12,485 bases of DNA from Cytophagales bacterium (GCA_028868395.1 JAGWUO010000010.1:1-12485); one strand, 5' to 3'; shown: positions 1 through 5,821, numbered from the stretch's first letter. Notes: generated from the sequence alone by a model not told the origin. A program made the numbers and translations.

Positions 1-139
1 TAAATGAACCCGCTTTCGCCCTTACAGCTCTATATTCTGGTAAAATCCTCCCCGCCTGACGCATCACCCAAACCGGGATTCGCTCCACAGGTAAACCCTG
101 CGCAGCACGAAGAAGTAGATCGTTTTGTAGTTTTTCCAT
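1..139 (-). CDS. hemE: Uroporphyrinogen decarboxylase, N-terminal part (cut by window edge)
   Basis: Uroporphyrinogen decarboxylase removes four acetate carboxyl groups from uroporphyrinogen III to give coproporphyrinogen III, a cytosolic step of haem synthesis. Only the first 46 codons are present; the gene runs off the left edge. Translating the reverse strand from ATG at 139-137 gives [15 protein letters not shown], then [20 protein letters not shown] and KAGSF. The MRQAGR-LPEYR block is the family's N-terminal signature and contains substrate-binding arginines. The start is well fixed because the signature begins at the usual distance from the N-terminus. A TACCTTTG promoter motif ends only 8 bases before the ATG, so the mRNA leader must be very short. 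The gene is divergent from engB, with the repeat-bounded four-helix-bundle unit between them. Identification is firm from the signature; the rest of the protein cannot be seen. Confidence 0.93.
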   Translation of the reverse strand, partial: MEKLQNDLLLRAAQGLPVERIPVWVMRQAGRILPEYRAVRAKAGSF

Positions 140-147
140 AAGCAACG

Positions 148-155
148 CAAAGGTA
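148..155 (-). promoter_or_regulatory. Putative -7 promoter motif of hemE (TACCTTTG)
   Basis: On the minus strand this reads TACCTTTG, an exact match to the Bacteroidota -7 element TAnnTTTG. It ends 8 bases before the hemE ATG, so transcription would start almost at the start codon. No clear -33 TTTG is seen at the usual spacing; that position falls in the repeat array. The motif lies at the outer tip of the left inverted repeat. Confidence 0.6.
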
Positions 156-262
156 AGGGAAAATAGTCCGAAGGGAAAGAGTCCGGAGGGAAAAAGTCCG
201 GAGAGAGTCCGGAGTACGGAGTCCGAAGGGGATTAGTCCGGAGGAAAAGAGTCAGGAAGGAA
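149..262. repeat. Left inverted-repeat arm: about 7 degenerate ~15-bp tandem units
   Basis: The core AGTCCG begins at 165, 180, 195, 206, 220 and 235, with a variant AGTCAG at 250. The spacings are 15, 15, 11, 14, 15 and 15. The consensus unit is roughly AGTCCGGAGGGAAAA and holds the palindrome TCCGGA. The first 28 bases (149-176) pair with the right arm's outer end. The arm stops just at the stop codon of the four-helix-bundle gene. It occupies most of the otherwise empty space between that gene and hemE. Confidence 0.85.
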
Positions 263-631
263 TTAGAGATATTTTACTTCGATTCGGTTCAGCGAACGCG
301 ATAGACCATTTAACATTTTTGAAATTTCAATTAGCTGATTATTACAGTCATTATATTCCTCGGTAGTGATATATTTTAATTTAAAAGCTAAATAATTCAT
401 CGATCGAACCTCACTTGCAGAACCCAAAGCCATAAATAGAAATCGTTTAAATTCCTTATCAGAGCTTCTGTCAAATCCTTCCGCTATATTGTTAGCAATT
501 GAAACAGAAGCTCTTTGAATTTGATTTTTAAATCCCCAATCTAGATTTACAGCAAATAGCTTGTAGATAGTTAATGATATTTCAATTGATTTTTGCCAAA
601 CTAGTAAATCTTCAAATCTAGTAACTCTCAT
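263..631 (-). CDS. Four-helix-bundle protein (S23 / 23S rRNA intervening-sequence family)
   Basis: A small helical protein of 122 residues of the family first found encoded within intervening sequences of 23S rRNA genes and related to Avd, the accessory protein of diversity-generating retroelements. Its molecular role is not established; Avd-like members form pentameric barrels that bind nucleic acid. Visible family features are the opening FEDLLVWQKS (residues 6-15), the central QIQRASVSIANNIAEGFDR (37-55), and RFL..ALGSASEV (63-75). The start chosen is ATG at 631-629; an in-frame TTG at 646 would add five residues but lies outside the conserved block. No neighbouring rRNA or reverse transcriptase is present: the gene stands alone between two inverted repeat arrays. 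It is AT-rich (about 29% GC) compared with engB (about 39%), which suggests acquisition. No convincing promoter of its own is seen. Family assignment is firm, function unknown. Confidence 0.9.
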   Translation of the reverse strand: MRVTRFEDLLVWQKSIEISLTIYKLFAVNLDWGFKNQIQRASVSIANNIAEGFDRSSDKEFKRFLFMALGSASEVRSMNYLAFKLKYITTEEYNDCNNQLIEISKMLNGLSRSLNRIEVKYL

Positions 632-680
632 AAGTTTATCTCTCAAACGATCTTTATGATTTCTATTGTATCAATAATCT

Positions 681-772
681 GATAATTGCCTGCGGACTAC
701 CTCCCTACGGACTCCGGACTATTTCCCTTCGGACTCCGGACTACCTCCCTTCGGACTATTTTCCTTACCTTT
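681..772. repeat. Right inverted-repeat arm: 6 CGGACT units in inverse orientation
   Basis: The core CGGACT (reverse complement of AGTCCG) begins at 693, 708, 715, 730, 737 and 752, giving spacings of 15, 7, 15, 7 and 15. The arm is the inverse of the left arm: its outer 27 bases (746-772) match 149-176 except for one missing G, and its inner edge (GCCTGCGGACT preceded by AATT) resembles the left arm's inner edge. It lies upstream of both the four-helix-bundle gene and engB, and its tip merges into the engB promoter motif. Confidence 0.85.
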
Positions 773-773
773 G
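766..773 (+). promoter_or_regulatory. Putative -7 promoter motif of engB (TACCTTTG)
   Basis: This is an exact TAnnTTTG match lying 21 bases before the engB ATG at 795. It overlaps the outer tip of the right repeat arm and mirrors the same octamer on the hemE side. No -33 TTTG is recognisable 19-21 bases upstream, because that stretch is repeat sequence. Confidence 0.6.
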
Positions 774-794
774 TCCTTCATTAACACCCGCCCT

Positions 795-1409
795 ATGGCT
801 CAGATTAACGCTAAATTCGTTACTAGTAACACGGACTTTAAGAATTGTCCTCCAGCAAGATTTCCTGAATTTGCCTTTATTGGCCGTTCGAATGTGGGAA
901 AATCGTCTCTGATTAATTCGTTGACCTTTCATAAAGGCTTAGCGAAAACATCCCAGACTCCCGGAAAAACGCAATTGATTAATCACTTCATTATTGATGA
1001 GAAGTGGTATTTAGTGGATTTGCCTGGCTATGGTTTTGCCAAAGTGAGTAAGGAAAAACGCAAGGAGTTCGAGAAAATGATCTTTGATTATTTGATTCAT
1101 CGAGAGAATTTGACCTGTTTATTTGTACTAGTGGACATACGATTGAAGCCACAGGCTGTGGATATTGAGTTTATGAACCGGATGGTGGAGGATGAAATTC
1201 CGTTTTATATCGTATTTACGAAAGCGGATAAATTGTCCCAAAAGCAGATAAATGAAAGTGTTGAGGTATATAAAAACTTCCTTTTAGAAATGTGGGATGA
1301 ATTACCTCCTTTATTTATTACTTCGGCTGAAAAGCACGTAGGTAGAGAGGATATTTTGAAGTCCATTGATGAATTAATTCAAACATCCCCTTACAGAATA
1401 GGGAAATAG
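795..1409 (+). CDS. engB: Ribosome-biogenesis GTP-binding protein EngB (YsxC/YihA)
   Basis: EngB is a small cytosolic TRAFAC GTPase needed for large-subunit ribosome assembly, usually essential. The protein has 204 residues, normal for the family. All G motifs are present: G1 GRSNVGKS at 30-37, the switch I region KTSQTPGKTQ at 51-60, G3 DLPGYG at 75-80, G4 TKAD at 142-145, and G5 TSA at 176-178. The start is ATG at 795: an upstream in-frame TTG at 771 overlaps the presumed promoter motif and would add eight residues (MSFINTRP) outside the conserved part. The N-terminus MAQINAKFVTSNTDF fits the family. It is the first gene of a rightward group; the stop codon is followed within four bases by a further promoter motif, so downstream genes may also be expressed separately. 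Confidence 0.96.
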   Translation: MAQINAKFVTSNTDFKNCPPARFPEFAFIGRSNVGKSSLINSLTFHKGLAKTSQTPGKTQLINHFIIDEKWYLVDLPGYGFAKVSKEKRKEFEKMIFDYLIHRENLTCLFVLVDIRLKPQAVDIEFMNRMVEDEIPFYIVFTKADKLSQKQINESVEVYKNFLLEMWDELPPLFITSAEKHVGREDILKSIDELIQTSPYRIGK

Positions 1410-1412
1410 TAC

Positions 1413-1420
1413 TAATTTTG
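1413..1420 (+). promoter_or_regulatory. Putative -7 promoter motif (TAATTTTG) of the DUF5606 gene
   Basis: TAATTTTG fits the Bacteroidota TAnnTTTG element. It begins three bases after the engB stop codon and ends 22 bases before the next ATG (1443), the same geometry as at engB. The -33 region lies in the engB coding end and shows no clear TTTG. Confidence 0.5.
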
Positions 1421-1442
1421 CCCCCATAACAAGCGAAAAAAC

Positions 1443-1937
1443 ATGGATTTATTGAATGAAGTTGCCCATATCTCGGGAAAAAGTGGATTGTACAAAGTGT
1501 TAAAACCTACGCGCACAGGTGTGATTGTAGAGACTTTGGACGCTGCAAAACAAAAATCAGTCGTAGGTGGCCAAACACGTATTTCCGTGTTAAAAGACAT
1601 CTCGTTGTATTTAGATGATCACCAAGATAGCACTTTACCTTTAGCAGATTTGTTCTTACAAATCCACGCTAAATTCAATGGTGTTTTACCTATTGAAGCA
1701 AAAAAAGCGAGTGATGCTGAATTATTTAGCACTTTAGCCACCGTAGTTCCTAACTATGATACAGACCGTGTATTCGCGTCAGACATAAAAAAAATCTTAA
1801 GTTGGTATTTGATTTTGGTAACTAATACACCAGAATTATTCCCAGCTGCTACGAAAGCAGAGAAGGCTCCTAAGGCTGAAAAAGCAACAGCTGAGAAAGC
1901 AGAGAAAAAGCCTGCTGCGAAGAAAGCCGCAAAATAA
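1443..1937 (+). CDS. DUF5606 domain protein with Lys/Ala-rich C-terminal tail
   Basis: A 164-residue protein of a Bacteroidota family (DUF5606) with no established function. The N-terminal part (about 1-50), opening MDLLNEVAHISGKSGLYKVL and continuing with a TGVIVETLD strand and a QTRISVLKDIS segment, resembles a small beta-rich domain. A helical middle follows (about 60-125). The last 30 or so residues (135-164) are almost only Ala, Lys, Glu, Pro and Thr, ending PAAKKAAK. This resembles the disordered basic tails of histone-H1-like or DNA/RNA-binding proteins, but nucleic acid binding is inference. There is no signal peptide, so it is likely cytosolic. The gene has its own promoter motif and lies five bases before the GNAT gene, which is probably co-transcribed. 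Confidence 0.85.
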   Translation: MDLLNEVAHISGKSGLYKVLKPTRTGVIVETLDAAKQKSVVGGQTRISVLKDISLYLDDHQDSTLPLADLFLQIHAKFNGVLPIEAKKASDAELFSTLATVVPNYDTDRVFASDIKKILSWYLILVTNTPELFPAATKAEKAPKAEKATAEKAEKKPAAKKAAK

Positions 1938-1942
1938 CCCAT

Positions 1943-2419
1943 ATGGATATTCGGCCCATTGAATCCAGAGACAATGAAGCACTGGCGAAGGTAATTCGTA
2001 CAGCATTGGCAGAATTTGGGGCGAATAAACCGGGAACCGTCTATTTTGATCCCACAACGGATGCCCTTTTTGAATTATTTCGCACGCCCGGATCTTATTA
2101 TTACGTAGCTACTATAGACGAAAAAGTCGTGGGTGGTTGCGGGATATTCCCTACAGAGAATTTGCCGGATGGAACCTGCGAATTAGTTAAATTATATGTA
2201 GCAAAGGAAGCCCGTGGAACCGGCCTTGGCAAGCATCTAATGGAGAAATCCATGAATTGGGCAAAAGAAAATGGCTATACCCAGGTATATCTAGAGTCAA
2301 TGCCAGAACTTTCGAAAGCCGTTTCCATCTATGAAAAGGTAGGATTCAAGTCCCTAGATCATCCATTAGGGAATAGCGGCCATTGCGGATGTGATATTTG
2401 GATGCTCAAAGCTTTATAA
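1943..2419 (+). CDS. GNAT-family N-acetyltransferase
   Basis: A 158-residue single-domain acetyltransferase that should transfer an acetyl group from acetyl-CoA to an unknown amine. The acetyl-CoA pyrophosphate-binding motif A is clear: the LVKLYVAKEARGTGLGKHLM stretch at 81-100, containing R-G-T-G-L-G. Motif B is seen as YLESM...AVSIYEKVGFK (116-136). The C-terminus (GNSGHCGCDIWMLKAL, 143-158) is Cys/His-containing and is a recurrent ending in a subset of this family. The gene begins five bases after the DUF5606 stop and ends just before a strong terminator, so it is the last gene of the rightward transcript. The substrate cannot be predicted. Confidence 0.9.
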   Translation: MDIRPIESRDNEALAKVIRTALAEFGANKPGTVYFDPTTDALFELFRTPGSYYYVATIDEKVVGGCGIFPTENLPDGTCELVKLYVAKEARGTGLGKHLMEKSMNWAKENGYTQVYLESMPELSKAVSIYEKVGFKSLDHPLGNSGHCGCDIWMLKAL

Positions 2420-2422
2420 AAC

Positions 2423-2457
2423 AAAAAAGCCCTCAATAAAAATTGAGGGCTTTTTTT
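2423..2457. terminator. Bidirectional rho-independent terminator
   Basis: A 9-bp perfect stem, GCCCTCAAT at 2429-2437 paired with ATTGAGGGC at 2442-2450, closes an AAAA loop. It is followed by seven T (2451-2457) and preceded by six A (2423-2428). The symmetry lets it end both the rightward GNAT transcript and the leftward cytochrome c transcript, which converge here. Confidence 0.92.
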
Positions 2458-2472
2458 ATGTGGTAAGATCAA

Positions 2473-2799
2473 TTATTTCAACGAGTTGATATACTTCGCT
2501 AATTTAACCGCATCTTCTTTAGGCACATTTGTCATAGGTGCCATTGGAGGGTAACCTGGCCAGTTAGAAGGCTGTGGCTTTGCGATTAAAGCAACAATCT
2601 TATCCACTGAATATTTCTTCTTAGCTACATCTTTGTAAGCCGGACCTACTAAACGAGTATCTGGTTTGTGACAAGCAAAGCAAGTATATTTTGTCATTAA
2701 AGGTTTGATGTCTGCCGGAAAATCTTCTGCTTTTGCTTGAAAGCCAAAAGCCATTGTTCCGAACACGAACGTTAAAATAAGTTTAGTTATGTTTTTCAT
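2473..2799 (-). CDS. Small secreted c-type cytochrome (class I)
   Basis: A 108-residue periplasmic electron carrier. The signal peptide is visible at about 1-24 (MKNITKLILTFVFGTMAFGF, cleavage probably after AKA). The mature part is about 84 residues with one haem site, CFACH at 40-44, followed by LVGPAYKDVAKK, a typical cytochrome c segment. The sixth haem ligand is probably Met86 or Met89 in PPMAPM. The C-terminal helix (EDAVKLAKYINSLK) completes the fold. Its partner is unknown: candidates are a terminal oxidase or another respiratory complex elsewhere in the genome. It is monocistronic, convergent with the GNAT gene and 58 bases downstream of murQ. Family identification is firm; the specific role is not. 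Confidence 0.92.
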   Translation of the reverse strand: MKNITKLILTFVFGTMAFGFQAKAEDFPADIKPLMTKYTCFACHKPDTRLVGPAYKDVAKKKYSVDKIVALIAKPQPSNWPGYPPMAPMTNVPKEDAVKLAKYINSLK

Positions 2800-2824
2800 A
2801 CGAGGTATTTGATTAATTATGTTA

Positions 2825-2857
2825 CAAATTAAGGGATTAAAGCGTTATTATCCCAAT
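2825..2857 (-). promoter_or_regulatory. Weak candidate promoter of the cytochrome c gene
   Basis: On the minus strand, TTAATTTG (2832-2825) matches TAnnTTTG at seven of eight positions. It is preceded by ATTG (2857-2854), with 21 bases between them, which fits the -33/-7 spacing. The same stretch (2833-2854) contains an imperfect hairpin, GGGAT paired with ATCCC, directly after the murQ stop, which might instead slow or end murQ transcription. Both readings are tentative. Confidence 0.3.
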
Positions 2858-3682
2858 TTATTTTGGCTGAATTGCATCTACTGCATTTCGTACGCTGCCA
2901 TGTTTTTCTAAAAGTTCCGCTGCAACCTCATCGCTTACCCCTGTTGCCTCGCGAACCATGCGAATGGCACGTAAGACTAACTTGTGATTACTTAACTGCA
3001 TATCCACCATTTTATTCCCTCTCACGCGACCTAATTGGATCATTACGGCAGTGGACAACATGTTTAAAACGAGTTTTTGGGCCGTTCCTGATTTCATTCG
3101 GGTACTTCCTGTGACATACTCAGGACCCACCACCACTTCGATAGGGTATTTCGCTTCAGCAGCCACTGCACTCCCGGCATTGCAAACAATGCATCCTGTA
3201 AGAATCCCACGTGCATTTGCATCACGCAATCCTCCTATTACATAGGGTGTTCTACCCGAAGCGGCGATACCTACTACCGTATCTAATTCATCAATACCAT
3301 AAGCTTCCATATCCAGCCAAGCCTGTTTTTCGTCATCCTCCGCATTTTCAACAGCCTTGCGAATAGCAGAATCGCCACCAGCAATTAATCCGATAACCCA
3401 ATCATGAGGCACGCCATAGGTAGGTGGACATTCGGATGCATCGACGACACCTAATCGACCTGATGTTCCAGCACCGATATAAAATAGGCGACCGCCTTGC
3501 TTCATTCGCTTCACGATTTCGTGCACTAAAGCTTCGATCGCTGGAATAACTTTTTCGACCGCCAAAGGAACCGTTTTATCCTCCGTATTGATTTGACGCA
3601 AGATGGTATCTACCGTTTGTAATTCTAGATTATCATACGTAGAACTAGATTCCGTCGCTAAAACACTTAAATTCTCCCCCAT
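2858..3682 (-). CDS. murQ: N-acetylmuramic acid 6-phosphate etherase
   Basis: MurQ cleaves the D-lactyl ether of MurNAc-6-phosphate, giving GlcNAc-6-phosphate and D-lactate, in cytosolic recycling of murein sugars. The protein has 274 residues, a little shorter than the roughly 298 of E. coli MurQ. The SIS-domain phosphosugar site is seen in IGAGTSGRLGVVDASECPPT (69-88), with Glu84 at the position of the catalytic acid/base. The ENAEDDE block (112-118) carries the second conserved acidic region, and the family signature GPEYVTGSTRMKSGTAQK lies at 186-203. The N-terminus includes TESSS and NLELQTVDTI. Its ATG is one base after the stop of the M20 peptidase gene, so it is the last gene of the plsY operon and probably translationally coupled. 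Confidence 0.96.
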   Translation of the reverse strand: MGENLSVLATESSSTYDNLELQTVDTILRQINTEDKTVPLAVEKVIPAIEALVHEIVKRMKQGGRLFYIGAGTSGRLGVVDASECPPTYGVPHDWVIGLIAGGDSAIRKAVENAEDDEKQAWLDMEAYGIDELDTVVGIAASGRTPYVIGGLRDANARGILTGCIVCNAGSAVAAEAKYPIEVVVGPEYVTGSTRMKSGTAQKLVLNMLSTAVMIQLGRVRGNKMVDMQLSNHKLVLRAIRMVREATGVSDEVAAELLEKHGSVRNAVDAIQPK

Positions 3683-3683
3683 A

Positions 3684-5054
3684 TTATTTCGATAATGCTG
3701 CGAAGTTTTTAAAGAAATGAGGAATCGTCTCTATCCCTTTGTAAAAATTAAATAAACCATAATGCTCATTAGGAGAATGTATCGCATCTGAATCTAGGCC
3801 AAAGCCCATCAAAATCGACTTAATCCCTAATTCTTTCTCGAATAAAGCTACAATCGGAATACTACCTCCTCCACGAGTTGGCACAGGTTCTTTCCCAAAA
3901 GTAGTCGTCATCGCCTCAGATGCTGCCTGAAAGGCAATGCTGTCTGTAGGCATCAAATAACCCTCTCCCCCATGGTGAGCGGTTACTTTCACCTTCACTC
4001 CTTTAGGCGCTATTGCTTTAAAGTGTTCCGTAAATAGACGCGTAATTTCGGCCGAAGATTGATTAGGCACCAGGCGCATCGAGATTTTAGCATATGCCTT
4101 TGAAGGCAATACCGTCTTTGCCCCCTCACCCGTATATCCTCCCCAAATACCGTTCACATCTAGCGTTGGACGAATGGAGGCACGTTCTAAAGTGGTATAC
4201 CCTTTCTCACCATAGACAGAGTCGATGCCTAAATCTTTTTGGTAAGCTTCTAAATCAAATGGCGTCTGCGCCATCGCTGCTCTATCCGCCGCACTTACTT
4301 CCATTACCCCATCGTAAAAACCGGGAATGGTGATGTGGTTAAATTCATCGTGCATCGAAGAAATCATTTGGCATAAAATATTAATCGGATTCGCTACCGC
4401 ACCACCATAAACACCCGAGTGCAAATCGCGGTTAGGGCCCTGCACTTCCACTTCCATATAACTCAATCCACGTAATCCCACATCGATGGACGGGATATCA
4501 TTCGCAATAATGGCCGTATCCGATATTAAAATCACATCAGCTTTTAACAACTCTTTATTCGCCGCAACAAAATTCCCTAAATTATCTGAACCCACTTCTT
4601 CCTCTCCCTCAATCATAAACTTCACATTACAAGTCAAGTTACCGGAGGCTAACATTGCTTCAAATGCTTTCAAATGCATAAAAACCTGACCTTTATCATC
4701 ACAAGCACCACGTGCGTAAATGACCTCGTCTTTAATAATAGGTTCAAAAGGAGGATTATCCCAAAGCTCCAACGGATCTGCTGGCTGCACATCATAATGA
4801 CCGTACACTAAAACAGTAGGTGCTGCAGGATCCACCATTTTCTCTCCGTAGACAATCGGATAACCAGGTGTTTCTTCTAATCGAACATGGTCTGCTCCTG
4901 CCTGACGCAAGTTTTCAGCTATCCATTCGGCCGCTTTACGAACATCTCCCGCATAAGCTGGATCTGCTGATATAGATGGAATTCTCAAAAGGTCTAATAG
5001 CTCCGCTAGAAACCGATCTTTGTGAGCGGCGATAAAATCAGTTGTTGATTGCAT
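3684..5054 (-). CDS. M20-family dipeptidase/metallopeptidase
   Basis: A 456-residue zinc peptidase of the M20 family (carnosinase/CNDP-like group), which hydrolyses dipeptides or small peptides. The dinuclear metal site is complete: GHYDVQPADP (His86, Asp88), ACDDKGQ (bridging Asp119 or Asp120), EGEEEVGS with general base Glu152 and metal ligand Glu153, ISDT with Asp179, and final His426 in HSPNE. The DLHSGVYGG block and TRGGGSIP belong to the dimerisation/substrate-binding lid. No signal peptide is visible, so it should be cytosolic. It lies 20 bases after plsY and one base before murQ. This suggests, as inference, that its substrates could include peptides released during cell-wall turnover, but the family is broad and a general dipeptidase role is equally possible. 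Confidence 0.93.
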   Translation of the reverse strand: MQSTTDFIAAHKDRFLAELLDLLRIPSISADPAYAGDVRKAAEWIAENLRQAGADHVRLEETPGYPIVYGEKMVDPAAPTVLVYGHYDVQPADPLELWDNPPFEPIIKDEVIYARGACDDKGQVFMHLKAFEAMLASGNLTCNVKFMIEGEEEVGSDNLGNFVAANKELLKADVILISDTAIIANDIPSIDVGLRGLSYMEVEVQGPNRDLHSGVYGGAVANPINILCQMISSMHDEFNHITIPGFYDGVMEVSAADRAAMAQTPFDLEAYQKDLGIDSVYGEKGYTTLERASIRPTLDVNGIWGGYTGEGAKTVLPSKAYAKISMRLVPNQSSAEITRLFTEHFKAIAPKGVKVKVTAHHGGEGYLMPTDSIAFQAASEAMTTTFGKEPVPTRGGGSIPIVALFEKELGIKSILMGFGLDSDAIHSPNEHYGLFNFYKGIETIPHFFKNFAALSK

Positions 5055-5074
5055 AGTTATTTGAAATTAAAAGG

Positions 5075-5719
5075 CTACAAACGTCCTTTTCGAGGAATAA
5101 GATACATCCGATTTTCGGTTCCTGAAATGATTCGGCCGATATTTTTACGGTGCGTAAAAATCACCAAAAAGGAAATGATAAATCCGAAATAGATCAATAT
5201 GGGTAATTCTTTCCCAAACACCCCGAATTGAAGTAATAATGGAAAGACTAAAGACGTCACCATAGAACCTAAGGAGACATAATGCGAAATCGCAAAAACA
5301 AGTAAAAATACGAGGCTACTAGCTAATGCGGCCTGTGGGTGCAATGCAATGACCATTCCTAGCGTGGTAGCGACACCTTTTCCTCCTTTGAAATCACAGA
5401 AAACAGGTAATAAATGACCGATAATGGCCAGAAAACCAAAAAGAATTTTCAAGGTTACGCATGTTTCCCAATCCACTAGACCGAAAGCATAAAGTACCGT
5501 AGCTAGACTTGCTGAAGCGAAGCCTTTCAATGCATCCACAAACAAAACAATCGAACCCGCTTTTTTCCCTAATACACGAAACGTATTAGTTGCTCCAGCG
5601 TTACCACTCCCATGCTGACGAATATCGATTCCGTGGTAACGATCACCATACCAAATCGCTGTTGGAATTGATCCCAACAAGTAGCTCAGTAAAGATAGTC
5701 CCACGAGTATGAAAAGCAT
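5075..5719 (-). CDS. plsY: Glycerol-3-phosphate acyltransferase PlsY
   Basis: PlsY is the inner-membrane enzyme that transfers an acyl group from acyl-phosphate to glycerol-3-phosphate, the first step of phospholipid synthesis. The 214-residue protein is strongly hydrophobic, with several membrane helices. The three catalytic motifs are intact: SGNAGATN at 38-45 with the following FRVLG, FKGGKGVAT at 110-118, and THRKNIGRIISGTE at 189-202. The SIPTA segment (17-21) also fits. Length is normal. It is the first gene of a leftward operon with the M20 peptidase and murQ, preceded by a good promoter candidate. Confidence 0.97.
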   Translation of the reverse strand: MLFILVGLSLLSYLLGSIPTAIWYGDRYHGIDIRQHGSGNAGATNTFRVLGKKAGSIVLFVDALKGFASASLATVLYAFGLVDWETCVTLKILFGFLAIIGHLLPVFCDFKGGKGVATTLGMVIALHPQAALASSLVFLLVFAISHYVSLGSMVTSLVFPLLLQFGVFGKELPILIYFGFIISFLVIFTHRKNIGRIISGTENRMYLIPRKGRL

Positions 5720-5740
5720 AATTGATTGGTTGTAACCTTG

Positions 5741-5772
5741 TAAATATAGGGCGACGAGTTTATGAAATCAAA
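5741..5772 (-). promoter_or_regulatory. Putative promoter of the plsY-M20-murQ operon
   Basis: On the minus strand, a -33 element TTTG (5772-5769) is followed after 20 bases by TATATTTA (5748-5741), which matches the Bacteroidota -7 consensus TAnnTTTG at seven of eight positions. The leader to the plsY ATG would be about 20 bases. It is the best-spaced two-element promoter in the window. Confidence 0.6.
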
Positions 5773-5780
5773 TACATGAA

Positions 5781-5799
5781 AAACATTCTTGAAATGTTT
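5781..5799 (-). terminator. Weak candidate terminator after the DUF5686 gene
   Basis: AAACATT (5781-5787) and AATGTTT (5793-5799) form a 7-bp AT-rich stem with a 5-base loop. On the minus strand it is followed by further T residues. It lies 22 bases after the DUF5686 stop codon, where a terminator would be expected before the plsY promoter. The stem has only one G-C pair, so this is tentative. Confidence 0.3.
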
Positions 5800-5821
5800 A
5801 AACTTTCGTCTTTATATTGTT

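Larger units (their letters stand above)
149..772. mobile_element. Putative inverted-repeat-bounded cassette carrying a four-helix-bundle gene
   Basis: A unit of about 624 bp sits between the divergent genes hemE and engB. Its two ends are inverted copies: 149-176 matches the reverse complement of 746-772 with a single extra G on the left. Inside these tips, both flanks consist of degenerate tandem copies of a GC-rich repeat around AGTCCGGAGGGAAAA, oriented inversely to each other. They enclose one AT-rich gene of the S23/four-helix-bundle family. The innermost parts of the arms also match roughly (CAGG followed by AATTA at both sides). GC content by hand count is about 29% inside the gene (301-600), about 60% in the left arm (181-240), and about 39% in engB, so the unit is compositionally unlike its surroundings. 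No target-site duplication is visible and no transposase is encoded; any mobility would need a factor supplied elsewhere. Calling it mobile is inference; the structure is seen directly. Confidence 0.5.

Noticed and set aside
149..262. CRISPR-like array because of the regular repeats
   Set aside because: The period is only about 15 bases, repeats are degenerate and there are no unique spacers of 25-40 bases or cas genes; the second array is simply inverted.
632..646. TTG start for the four-helix-bundle gene, five codons upstream
   Set aside because: ATG at 631 is a stronger start, and the extra residues lie outside the conserved FEDLLVWQKS opening. It cannot be fully excluded.
263..772. Diversity-generating retroelement (because of the Avd-like protein)
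   Set aside because: No reverse transcriptase, no template/variable repeat pair with adenine-specific changes and no variable target gene is present in the window.
149..772. 23S rRNA intervening sequence
   Set aside because: The flanks are hemE and engB coding sequences, not rRNA; only the protein family and stem-like ends resemble such intervening sequences.
771..794. Upstream TTG start for engB adding eight residues (MSFINTRP)
   Set aside because: The TTG overlaps the TACCTTTG promoter motif, so it would not lie within the transcript; ATG at 795 gives the normal family N-terminus and length.
1412..2057. Reverse-strand open frames opposite the DUF5606 and GNAT genes
   Set aside because: They lie fully or mostly inside well-supported plus-strand genes, and their low-complexity translations (Ala/Phe or Leu/Phe/Ser-rich) are shadows of the Lys/Ala-rich tail.
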